This document shows positions 57,194-64,000 of a stretch of DNA of 64,000 bases, piece after piece. The notes under the pieces are model-generated. The model was not told the DNA's origin. It saw only the letters and a list, made by a program, of their open reading frames with translations, and searched no databases. The position numbers and the translations under genes are program-made. Source of the DNA: Shewanella surugensis (GTDB lineage: Bacteria > Pseudomonadota > Gammaproteobacteria > Enterobacterales > Shewanellaceae). Where the stretch lies: NCBI RefSeq assembly GCF_023284005.1, contig NZ_JAKIKS010000005.1, positions 20,807 through 84,806 on the forward strand. The letters are read 5' to 3'. Each line of letters opens with the position of its first letter. The stretch's first letter is position 1.

Positions 57194-58689
57194 ATTTCAA
57201 AGCCCTCTTTGATAAGCAAAACTTCAAGCTCTTGCTCAGCGACTTCTAATGCAGCTAATTTTTGCTGGAAATCTTTCAAGGTTTCCTCAACAGTAATGGT
57301 TTCTTCTTCCAGAGGTTTTTGCACATAACGGGCAATATTCAAGTTGAAGTCGTTCTCTTCAATCTCGCTATGTGGCACCCAGCGCGCGACACCTTCGATA
57401 TCATCGGCTGTTGGGCCTTTAGTCCGCATCTGCTGATAAATATCGTAAATGTCATCTGCTTGCGCTTCTGACAAGGTATTCTGAGCGCGTCCTTTGGTGA
57501 ACATTTCTTCGGCATTAACGATTAACACATGATCTTTATGTGCTTCTGGTCTTACTTTACGCAATACGAGAATACAAGCAGGAATGCCTGTACCATAGAA
57601 CAAATTAGAAGCGACACCGATCACCGCCACAATACGGTTTTCTTCAAGTAACTTTTTACGTATCTTACCTTCGGCTGCACCGCGAAACAAAACTCCGTGA
57701 GGTAACACTACTGCCATGCGGCCTTCATCATTCAATGAAGCAAACATGTGTTGTACCCAGGCAAAATCACCATTGGTTTTTGGCGCTAAACCAAAATTTG
57801 CTCGTCCATATGGATCACTTGTCCAATAATCATGACCCCACTCTTTTAAGCTGAAAGGCGGGTTAGCGATTACGCAGTCGAAATGCTCTAAATGGTCGTT
57901 TTTAAGGAACTTAGGATCACGTAAGGTATCACCTCGCACAATTTCAAAATCTTCTTGGCCATGAAGGAACAAATTCATGCGTGCAATGGCTTCTGTAGTC
58001 AAGTTTTTCTCTTGACCTTTGATCTTTAGCAGACGCGGATCACCGCCGTTTTCTTTAACGTGATGAATAGTTTCAAGCAGCATCCCCCCCGTACCACATG
58101 CAGGATCATAAACGCTCTCATTAGCTTGAGGATCGAGAATATTCACCATCAGTCGAACAATGGTACGCGGGGTATAGAACTCTCCCGCTTTTTTGTTCGC
58201 TTTATCGGCAAAACGTTTGATGAGATATTCGTAAGCACGGCCCATATCATCGTTGCGCACACTCACTACGCCTAGATTAACTTTGTTAAAATGATTCAAC
58301 AAAGTTAATAGCAATTCATCAGATAGACGTTCTTTATTGGTCCAGCTCGCATCACCAAAAATACCATGTAGTTGTGGATTTGCTAACTCAATACCACGAA
58401 ATGAATCTTTTAATGCTTGGCCTATATCTTTGGTTTCAGCAAAAACATCATCCCAGTGACACTCAACTGGAATTTGAATACGGTGAAACATATCGCCTTT
58501 TGCCAGCTCTTCATCACCCACTTGCTCCATCGCTTCAGTGAACTCTTCCTCGTACACATCACAAATACGCTTAAAAAATAAAATAGGGAAGATATAGGTT
58601 TTATAATCGGAAGCGTCAATAGGCCCCGTAATAATGTGAGCTGCATGCCAAAGATGCGCTTCAAGGTCTTTTAAGGTGATTAAGGTCAT
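57190..58689 (-). CDS. hsdM: Type I methyltransferase subunit HsdM, first paralog (HsdM1)
   Basis: A 499-residue N6-adenine methyltransferase subunit and the first gene of the operon. GEFYTPR is at 169-175, SAM motif DPACGTGG at 195-202 and catalytic motif NPPF at 276-279. The C-terminal helix that binds HsdS is present (EETLKDFQQKLAALEVAEQELEVLLIKEGFEI). It agrees with the standard HsdM consensus at all motifs, unlike HsdM2. The ribosome site is weak. The stop overlaps the unknown zinc-site gene by four bases. Confidence 0.93.
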   Translation of the reverse strand: MTLITLKDLEAHLWHAAHIITGPIDASDYKTYIFPILFFKRICDVYEEEFTEAMEQVGDEELAKGDMFHRIQIPVECHWDDVFAETKDIGQALKDSFRGIELANPQLHGIFGDASWTNKERLSDELLLTLLNHFNKVNLGVVSVRNDDMGRAYEYLIKRFADKANKKAGEFYTPRTIVRLMVNILDPQANESVYDPACGTGGMLLETIHHVKENGGDPRLLKIKGQEKNLTTEAIARMNLFLHGQEDFEIVRGDTLRDPKFLKNDHLEHFDCVIANPPFSLKEWGHDYWTSDPYGRANFGLAPKTNGDFAWVQHMFASLNDEGRMAVVLPHGVLFRGAAEGKIRKKLLEENRIVAVIGVASNLFYGTGIPACILVLRKVRPEAHKDHVLIVNAEEMFTKGRAQNTLSEAQADDIYDIYQQMRTKGPTADDIEGVARWVPHSEIEENDFNLNIARYVQKPLEEETITVEETLKDFQQKLAALEVAEQELEVLLIKEGFEI

Positions 58690-58951
58690 ATAATTAGGAA
58701 TATTCTGAATTAAAATATTAAGGAGCTAAGCTCACAGAGCAGTCTGCTGCTCTAATGGCACTCTGCCTGAAGATAAAAACCAAACTTATACCTTCATTTG
58801 ATTTAACCCGTTTTATACACTATAAAAACATTAAAAACAAATGGTTGTTAAATATCACACTCAGCCGCTATATTATTATTTCCTAATACACCTCGCCACC
58901 ATTGACTCATTCAAAGCCCACTCCCCCAACCTCAAGCAAGCCACCAGCACC

Positions 58952-58987
58952 ATTGCGCACTCAATTGAAATCGAGATAGTGCGCAAT
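58952..58987. repeat. 36-bp dispersed palindromic element, copy B
   Basis: ATTGCGCACT and AGTGCGCAAT, a perfect ten-base inverted repeat around a loop with ATTGAAA. Same length and about three-quarters identical to copy A at 20303-20338. Confidence 0.8.
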
Positions 58988-59034
58988 CTAGTGCGCAGTA
59001 AAAAGTAAGAATTGTAGGATACATGGGGCTTAGA

Positions 59035-59084
59035 GGACTGCGCAGTGCGCAAATTGATAACTGCGCAGTGCGCAATATTGAATG
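59035..59084. repeat. Tandem GCGCA-rich direct repeat
   Basis: ACTGCGCAGTGCGCAA occurs twice, 22 bases apart (59037 and 59059), each copy itself palindromic. It lies 50 bases right of copy B and uses the same TGCGCA core, so the whole cluster may be one regulatory or mobile unit. Confidence 0.75.
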
Positions 59085-59201
59085 GATAAAAGTGTTGATT
59101 TATCAGTGGTGATAGCTCACCTCAAACTGTGAGCGTTTGCTGTTTTCACCCTATCGCTTTTCACCTTTGGTTTTTCACTTAGAAATAGGCTTAAAATAAG
59201 C

Positions 59202-59756
59202 CTACCCCACCTCCTGCTGTCCTTCATCCTCATCACCCATTCTCTGACTAACGTGGCGAAGCACTCTCGACTCCCAATCGGCCATGAGTGTTAATAGTTC
59301 ATTAATGATGGCATCATGAGTATTGGAATAGTTTTTATGGTCGATCCCAATGACCTTACAGCGCTGTCTATTGGAGATAATACTGCGACCTGAGCCTGAG
59401 CACGTTGGGCACACTGGCGTCAGTAACACATTCCCCTGGCAGTGATTACAAATAGGTTTCACAAACTCGATAATCGCCATGCGCACTAGTCCATCAACCG
59501 TTGACGGTTTAACCCTGAACTTACGAATTTTAATGAACAAGGTAACTATCATGGTTAACGAGCGCACTATGCTTAGCAATTTATCTTCATTGCCTGCAAA
59601 GCGATAGTAAGCCCAGTCGGTGCTTGGCTTATCTAATCCTGATAATGCATAAGCCGCTGTTTGCCAATCGATAACATCAACACTACTGCCCTGACTTGCC
59701 GAATGATAGTTTATCGCTTTAGGCGCTAATTTAGAGAGTAATCTAATCGGATGCAT
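59202..59756 (-). CDS. Q-type phage antitermination protein
   Basis: A 184-residue protein, start chosen at ATG 59756 behind GGAGA. A DnaJ-like zinc motif Cys103-x-x-Cys106-x-G ... Cys116-x-x-Cys119-x-G-x-G is the hallmark of the phage 82-type Q family. The N-terminal part has helices with a DNA-contacting look. Q proteins load onto RNA polymerase at the late promoter and let it read through terminators. It lies after the replication genes and before the cargo and lysis genes, as in lambdoid phages. It overlaps the upstream nuclease gene by 14 bases. Confidence 0.78.
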   Translation of the reverse strand: MHPIRLLSKLAPKAINYHSASQGSSVDVIDWQTAAYALSGLDKPSTDWAYYRFAGNEDKLLSIVRSLTMIVTLFIKIRKFRVKPSTVDGLVRMAIIEFVKPICNHCQGNVLLTPVCPTCSGSGRSIISNRQRCKVIGIDHKNYSNTHDAIINELLTLMADWESRVLRHVSQRMGDEDEGQQEVG

Positions 59757-60147
59757 AAGCCGTTCTCCGTGCAATGGCATCATTAACCCAAGTCACCATC
59801 AAGCCATTCTTGACTTGCTCCGTCGTGGCCTCGATGACAATCCAACCCAATAACTGGGCTGAATTCATTTTAACGCGATCTTCCGTAAAGCCTGTGCCTC
59901 GCGTATGCCTACCGTTTTTAAACACGCCGCCGTGAACTTCTAATGCTATTTTCCATTGCGGCCAGGCAAAGTCGAAGCGCCATTTGCGCTTAGGATGAAA
60001 CATGACCTCAGTGTCGTACTCGGGTAAATCCATTAGGTAATGCGCCACCACAACAGGTGAAGTGTTTGAGGTGCTTTTTCTTTTGCTGTGCGTCTTGGCC
60101 GCTTGAAACACCCGATACTCATACAAGCTCATGGTCTGATTACTCAT
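59743..60147 (-). CDS. Phage endonuclease-like protein (PD-(D/E)xK / Vsr-like)
   Basis: A 134-residue protein with a compact nuclease-like core WRFDFAWPQWKIALEVHGG: Asp59, ten residues, then Glu70-x-His72. GFTEDRVKMNSAQLLGWIVIEAT follows. This is the pattern of small DUF559/Vsr-like or VRR-type nucleases found between the replication loader and Q in phages, where junction resolvases such as RusA usually sit. Resolvase-like function is inferred from position. It overlaps the DnaC-like gene by four bases. Confidence 0.7.
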   Translation of the reverse strand: MSNQTMSLYEYRVFQAAKTHSKRKSTSNTSPVVVAHYLMDLPEYDTEVMFHPKRKWRFDFAWPQWKIALEVHGGVFKNGRHTRGTGFTEDRVKMNSAQLLGWIVIEATTEQVKNGLMVTWVNDAIARRTAYASD

Positions 60148-60896
60148 TTGAAGATCCTCTCACTGTGTTGCGGTTTCAGTTGTTTTTTTACCCGGTAACT
60201 TTCCCAGTTGAATTTGACCATGACACTGGCCGCTTCCCTAAGTCGCTCATAAGTCCGTTCACCCAACAGAGTGTGTAATTGCTCTTTGCTCAGATTGGTA
60301 ATGAATCCTGTAGGCTTATTGGCATACAAGCGCTTATCAATCAGCCGTGTTAACCACAGCATTTCATCGACACTGCCACGCTGCAGACCCAGCTCATCGA
60401 TGATCAACAAATCCGGTCGGGTGAAACGCGCAATCACCTGCTCTTCACTCTCGTTGGTGTGATAACAGGTTCTGAACTTAGACATGAGATCCATGACGTT
60501 CAACAAAATGACGGAGTAGAGCTCATTCATGAGTTCATTGGCGATAGCACTGGCAAGATGATTCTTTCCCGTTCCTGGCGTACCGGTGAATAAAAATCCC
60601 CTACCGTCTTGTCTGAGTTCTTCAAAGTAATACGCATAGCGCTTGGCAATATGCAATGCATGCTTTTGCCCTGGGTTCTCAACTTGGTAATTCTCGAATG
60701 TGCATTCCAAAAAGCGCGTGTTAATCCCCGACGCTCTGCTCAAACCATGGGTGATTTGTAGCATGTGCCTAACGGCAAAATCCTTTTCATCGTGATGTTG
60801 TAATGCATCGATATCCGCTCGACTGCAAGGCGTGACGTGTTTAGGACAATTCAATTTTTCCAGCATTTGATTCACTATCATTGTGGCGTTTTGCAT
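60144..60896 (-). CDS. DnaC-like helicase loader ATPase
   Basis: A 250-residue AAA+ protein. Walker A is GTPGTGKNHLA (105-115), the same GKNH form as E. coli DnaC. Walker B is DLLIIDELGLQ, and a sensor-like ITNLSKEQL and arginine-rich TYERLREA follow. The N-terminal region with spaced cysteines (Cys17, Cys24) would bind DnaB. It loads host DnaB at the phage origin together with the O-like protein encoded just upstream, as P does in lambda. Confidence 0.87.
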   Translation of the reverse strand: MQNATMIVNQMLEKLNCPKHVTPCSRADIDALQHHDEKDFAVRHMLQITHGLSRASGINTRFLECTFENYQVENPGQKHALHIAKRYAYYFEELRQDGRGFLFTGTPGTGKNHLASAIANELMNELYSVILLNVMDLMSKFRTCYHTNESEEQVIARFTRPDLLIIDELGLQRGSVDEMLWLTRLIDKRLYANKPTGFITNLSKEQLHTLLGERTYERLREAASVMVKFNWESYRVKKQLKPQHSERIFK

Positions 60897-60899
60897 GGC

Positions 60900-62219
60900 T
60901 CAAAGCTCCGTGTTGAAGTCATCATCATAGTCGTCATACAGCGAGTGTTGCTGCTCTGCATCGTGTGTGGGTATCGATAAATCATGGGGTTTGATTTTGG
61001 GTACTTGGATTGGCGTTTTCCACATGTGTTCTCGAATGAACTTTGTGATCCCCAGTAAGAATTGGCCATTGGCATGCGTCCCCCAAACGGTTTGATCTGA
61101 ACGCTTAAGCCATTCAATCGCCTCCTGAGCATCCGGCTCTGTTAACCGTTCTGCTTTCCAGGCATTCCAAGCACTGGTATCTTTCCCCCCTTTTCGATGG
61201 GCGGGATAGAGCCCAAAGAAATCTTTAAACGCTTGCGGTTTTTGTACTCGAGGTTGTTTTAGATCTGGCGATGATGTTTCATTTTCGCTTAGAGACAGAT
61301 CTGTTAGATCTTTATCTTTTAGATCTTTAATCTTTATGTATTGTTTGTGTTCCGTTTTGTTTTCGAGTGCTGTATCGTTTGCTGTGCAGCCCTCTTCATT
61401 AGGCTGCTTTAAATAATCATTATTACAATCGGTTACAGTGATTTTGTGCTGTTCCGTTTGCTGTATCGTTTTTTCAAAAAGTGCTGTATCGCACTTTCGT
61501 CTAGTATTGGTGTCATTTTGGCGTGCTGTTTCAAGTGCTGTATCGTTTGCTGTATCGCCTTCATAATTGAATTGACTTAAAGGTTCTTGATTACAATTAG
61601 TTGAAGACAAAAAGTGCTGTATCGTTTGCTGTTCCGTTTGCTGTATCGCCTCCGCTAAGAGTGCTGTATCGTTTGGTGTTTCGTTTGCTGTATCGCCATT
61701 CTGATTTAAGCTGTTTAAAATATCTATATTACAATTAGTTGCGGTGACTTTCTGCTGTGCCGTTTGCTGTATTGTTTGCTGTTCCACTGCCCTTGCGGCC
61801 ATTCCATCACTAATAACGGGTGTATTGCCATTAGGTAATAGTGCTGTTTCGTTTGCTGTGCCGTCTCTAAAAGCTGAACGCTGATATTCAACATAATTAC
61901 AGATAGTTATGATTGAAGTTACCTGTATCGTTTGCTGCTCCACCATGCCTTCATCAACCAGTTTTTTCATAAAGCGCCTAACCTTGTTTCTCGACCAGCC
62001 CCAAGCCTCACCTAAGGTCACTTCTGAGCGTGCTTGTTGTCCCATTTGAACAACAAAGGTCCGTCCCTTGATGGTCAGTGTTTGTGGTTTATAATTGGCG
62101 CGCAATATCAAGTCCACCCATGCTTGGCCTTTAGTGAATTGCTCACCTTGCCAAATCCAGTGTTCTGTTATTGCACGATTAAGAGATACCCAGCCTGCTT
62201 TCGTCAGCTCCCTGCTCAT
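60900..62219 (-). CDS. O-like phage replication initiator with internal repeats
   Basis: A 439-residue protein. The N-terminal winged-helix part (about 1-105) has VSLNRAITEHWIW, AWVDLILRANYKP and EVTLGEAWGWSRNKVRRFMKKLVDEGM, the signature of phage replication O/DnaT-like proteins. Next comes a wholly repetitive middle (about 95-295) with roughly four drifting units of the type QQTIQ..TNCN..L.Q.N..GDTANDTAL. The C-terminal part (about 335-400) is a conserved FFGLYPAHRKGGKDTSAWNAWKAE domain known from such initiators. The repeats correspond to a DNA repeat array, listed separately, that may be the origin. It precedes the DnaC-like loader. Confidence 0.83.
   Translation of the reverse strand: MSRELTKAGWVSLNRAITEHWIWQGEQFTKGQAWVDLILRANYKPQTLTIKGRTFVVQMGQQARSEVTLGEAWGWSRNKVRRFMKKLVDEGMVEQQTIQVTSIITICNYVEYQRSAFRDGTANETALLPNGNTPVISDGMAARAVEQQTIQQTAQQKVTATNCNIDILNSLNQNGDTANETPNDTALLAEAIQQTEQQTIQHFLSSTNCNQEPLSQFNYEGDTANDTALETARQNDTNTRRKCDTALFEKTIQQTEQHKITVTDCNNDYLKQPNEEGCTANDTALENKTEHKQYIKIKDLKDKDLTDLSLSENETSSPDLKQPRVQKPQAFKDFFGLYPAHRKGGKDTSAWNAWKAERLTEPDAQEAIEWLKRSDQTVWGTHANGQFLLGITKFIREHMWKTPIQVPKIKPHDLSIPTHDAEQQHSLYDDYDDDFNTEL
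61364..61945. repeat. Iteron-like repeat array inside the O-like gene (candidate origin)
   Basis: On the plus strand the motif TGCTGTATCGTTTGCTGTATCG or close variants recurs at about 61364, 61450, 61480, 61530, 61612, 61657, 61752, 61842 and 61930. Many positions have two or three half-units (TGCTGTNTCGTT) back to back. AT-rich patches with TTACAAT occur between clusters. Lambda-type origins are iterons inside the O gene, so this is a candidate ori. Confidence 0.7.
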
Positions 62220-62311
62220 GCGAATGACCCCAATTTAATGTTTAAACTCGTCTGTAAACGAATAGGCTTGTTAGCGAATCGTCCTCCACAGGCTTTCTTA
62301 TTGGCTACGAA

Positions 62312-62626
62312 CTACGGCTTGGGTATCGCATACAACGCCACTAAATCATCTTCCGTTTCATGGATAGACAGTAAAGATGATCCCTGGATATCACAGGACG
62401 GTTGCCAGTCAGCAAGTACGCTGTCATCTTCAAGCATCCAACGCTCTTGCAGATCATCAGGACCTTCAGATCCAAACGACACAATTTCAATTCGTTCAAA
62501 ATCATGAACAACACACCAAGCATCGAATGCTTCTTTACTTGTTCCTTCATCCCAATCAGGGTATTGAGGATGCAACCAAGATCCATACTTATCACGCACT
62601 ACAGCAACCGCTTGTATTTGTGTCAT
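62312..62626 (-). CDS. Small phage early protein, unknown function
   Basis: A 104-residue acidic protein (FDAWCVVHDFERIEIVSFGSEGPDDLQERWMLEDDSVLADW). No family recognised; no membrane segment. Its ATG overlaps the stop of the Cro-like gene by four bases and it precedes the O-like gene, so it belongs to the early operon. Confidence 0.62.
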   Translation of the reverse strand: MTQIQAVAVVRDKYGSWLHPQYPDWDEGTSKEAFDAWCVVHDFERIEIVSFGSEGPDDLQERWMLEDDSVLADWQPSCDIQGSSLLSIHETEDDLVALYAIPKP

Positions 62627-62871
62627 ATAGCCGCCTTTTTATCTGTTTTAATTGCAGGTTTAGGAAAAATATCAGGTCTAAAATTATGGGCTGATACACA
62701 TTGCTCTGTTAACTCCACAAATTTAGTAACATCGCCAGCTTGTATTCTCCTAGTTCCCTGTATGTAAGCCCGAATAGTCCTTTCTGATTTATCAAGAGCT
62801 TTGGCAGATTGCTTTAACCATGTAACCTTCCCTTTTAATGATAAACCGTAGTAGTAGTCATTTAATGTCAT
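62623..62871 (-). CDS. Cro-like phage regulator
   Basis: An 82-residue protein if started at ATG 62871 (an open frame continues upstream but through the promoter and operators). It has a helix-turn-helix-like segment KGKVTWLKQSAKALDKSERTIRAYIQGTRRIQ and a basic tail. It is the first gene of the early leftward operon and divergent from the CI-like gene, the position of Cro. Confidence 0.65.
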   Translation of the reverse strand: MTLNDYYYGLSLKGKVTWLKQSAKALDKSERTIRAYIQGTRRIQAGDVTKFVELTEQCVSAHNFRPDIFPKPAIKTDKKAAI

Positions 62872-63017
62872 ACCACACCAAGTGTACGATTTGTGTATTT
62901 TGAGTGTACAATATGGATTCACCAAGTCAAGAAGTGATCCTCTATATTTTGAAAACTTGCTCAAAATTGGCGTGCCGTGTACAATTCGTTGCATATAGGG
63001 ATTAATATTGGACAGTT
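62872..63017. promoter_or_regulatory. CI/Cro switch: divergent promoters and operators
   Basis: Three GTGTAC-containing sites (62881, 62903, 62976) look like operators. Rightward for CI: -35 TTGCTC at 62957-62962, 17 bases, -10 TACAAT at 62980-62985. Leftward for the early operon: TTGACT (62925-62930 on the other strand), 16 bases, TACACT (62903-62908). Two operators overlap the -10 elements, so a repressor could block each promoter. Confidence 0.7.
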
Positions 63018-63491
63018 GTGAGCAAGATAAACAGTAAACCCACTTGGGCTATAAATGCTGAAACACTGATGAAAAAGAAGGGTATTCAAAAATTGGATTT
63101 ATTGGATATATTCGGTGTATCTACTCCTGCGGCAGTAGGTCATTACTTTCAAGGTCGCCGTGAACCCTCCATACAAGGCTTGATAAATTTAGCTCAAAAA
63201 TTGGACGTTGAACTTTCATCTCTATTAGGGCTACAAGAAAACACTCACTTGAACATTAAAGAAGTAAATGCCCAACGATTGACAGAAGCTCTTCAACTCC
63301 TCGTACGCTGCGTTGATATAACGCCAGAAGAAGTAATGATTTTCTTTAAGGTTTACGAAAAAATAAACCCTGAAAACATAATAAAATCTATCAATATATT
63401 ATCAGAGTCAGATGATAAAAATAGCATATTCAATTCTATTATAAAGGTACAAGACTTCATGAGTATTGAGTTAAAAAAAGCAAATAAATAA
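63018..63491 (+). CDS. CI-like phage repressor (XRE family)
   Basis: A 157-residue protein from a GTG start. The N-terminal XRE helix-turn-helix (about 12-70: NAETLMKKKGIQKLDLLDIFGVSTPAAVGHYFQGRREPSIQGLINLAQKLDVEL) is followed by a short helical domain of 80 residues. There is no Ser/Lys peptidase domain, so it would not cleave itself in response to RecA as lambda CI does. Short CI-like repressors of this kind use other induction routes. It is divergent from the Cro-like gene with shared operators. Confidence 0.82.
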   Translation: MSKINSKPTWAINAETLMKKKGIQKLDLLDIFGVSTPAAVGHYFQGRREPSIQGLINLAQKLDVELSSLLGLQENTHLNIKEVNAQRLTEALQLLVRCVDITPEEVMIFFKVYEKINPENIIKSINILSESDDKNSIFNSIIKVQDFMSIELKKANK

Positions 63492-63802
63492 AATATCCCA
63501 TCTTTTATTTTTCCATTAAAATAACAATACCTCAATCAACAGACGTTAACTTACACTCTTTGATTTCGCGCGCGACATCAAGTAACCTTTTATCACACAA
63601 CATTATGTCGTACGATTGTAAGGGTAAGCTTTTATTTTCAGCTGCATCATATCTAGCTAAGTACCTGAGTATTAAATTACCATAAATTCGTTCACTATTA
63701 GAGCAACGTGATAATTTCAGTACTTATCGCATCATTGAACTTGTTTGTTTATCATTATTTTTGTATAACTATCATTAATATATGAATTATCACTTTTTAT
63801 AA
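63492..63802. other. AT-rich gap between CI-like gene and IS630
   Basis: About 310 bases with no supported gene. The left terminal inverted repeat of the insertion sequence should lie in it, but I cannot define it without the other end. Confidence 0.4.
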
Positions 63803-64000
63803 ATGAAACAAGTTAGAGCCCTGTTACCTCATGAGTTCACCACGCTAGAAGAAGCGTTCAAGAATCATCCTAAACATCGCTGTAGAGTTCGAGCTCATGC
63901 AATATTGAGCAGTTATCACGGCTTCACTATTAAGCAAATTTCACAGCTATTATTGGTACGCTCCTCTACGGTGTCACTGTGGTTCGATCAATGGTTTGAA
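63803..64000 (+). mobile_element. IS630-family transposase, N-terminal part (cut by window edge)
   Basis: From ATG 63803 the frame stays open for 66 codons to the edge. The sequence has the IS630 N-terminal winged-helix pattern (KHRCRVRAHAILSSYHGFTIKQISQLLLVRSSTVSLWFDQWFE). The DDE catalytic domain lies outside. It has landed just beyond the repressor gene of the prophage-like element and may have hit the integrase side. Confidence 0.85.

Larger units (their letters stand above)
58690..59201. other. Region between Q and the restriction operon
   Basis: About 510 bases without a gene. In Q-regulated phages the late promoter and Q-response site lie directly after Q, so they are expected here. 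It holds the second 36-bp palindrome (58952-58987) and a cluster of GCGCA motifs (59035-59084). Confidence 0.55.

Noticed and set aside
61364..61945. CRISPR-like array
   Set aside because: The repeats are short, irregularly spaced and in frame within a gene; spacing is not constant and there are no cas genes.
62872..62994. N-terminal extension of the Cro-like protein
   Set aside because: The open frame upstream of the ATG at 62871 crosses the predicted promoter and operators, so it is unlikely to be translated.

Overview
The window looks like a chromosome segment of a marine gammaproteobacterium, most likely Shewanella or a close relative. This is inferred from the gene order (fadR divergent from nhaB, then dsbB), the tamA-tamB pair, moderate-to-low GC and protein style; I could not run a database search. 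It divides into a housekeeping left part, a decaying defence island in the middle, and a prophage-like element on the right that runs off the window.

Positions 1-17400 (core): a GNAT acetyltransferase cut by the window edge, an isochorismatase-like hydrolase, a CBS-pair protein, the TamA/TamB outer-membrane assembly pair, a secreted matrixin-like zinc protease, a GAP/LysE-like membrane exporter, a badly decayed fragment of the type II secretin gene gspD, a BetT-type BCCT transporter, FadR, NhaB and DsbB. Good hairpin terminators follow the BCCT transporter, fadR, nhaB and dsbB.

Positions 17800-22050 (antagonism patch): a DUF4157 (eCIS-core) protein with a second zinc-protease motif in its C-terminal domain, a small gene behind it, a double-glycine-leader bacteriocin-like peptide, a methyltransferase remnant and a lipoprotein.

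Positions 22085-37127 (defence island, all minus strand): a type II Zorya system (zorA-zorB-zorE) followed by a type I restriction-modification operon (hsdM, yhcG-like nuclease, hsdS, SWIM protein, broken second yhcG copy, hsdR) and an mrr remnant. Much of it is damaged: zorA has an in-frame TAA at codon 45, hsdR is frameshifted, one yhcG copy is in pieces and mrr has lost its middle. HsdS and HsdM carry the same kind of six-residue tandem repeat.

Positions 38600-64000 (prophage-like element): a tRNA-Ser 3'-end fragment with the tRNA terminator marks a probable att end. To its right lie a RecD2-type helicase flanked by imperfect direct repeats and two unknown genes. A lambda-like phage then reads from right to left: CI-like repressor and divergent Cro-like gene with shared operators, O-like initiator with internal iteron-like repeats, DnaC-like loader, nuclease, Q-type antiterminator, cargo, lysis cassette (SAR endolysin, Rz, Rz1, holin), terminase small and large subunits, and an apparent fusion left by deletion of the structural genes. 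The cargo sits between Q and the lysis genes, the place where Stx phages carry stx. It holds a tightly overlapping five-gene operon, hsdM1 - unknown zinc-site protein - hsdM2 - hsdS - hsdR, and then a toxin-like protein with a candidate immunity gene. The operon with two different HsdM subunits and an unknown gene translationally coupled between them is my best candidate for an undescribed system. An IS630-family transposase begins at the right edge.
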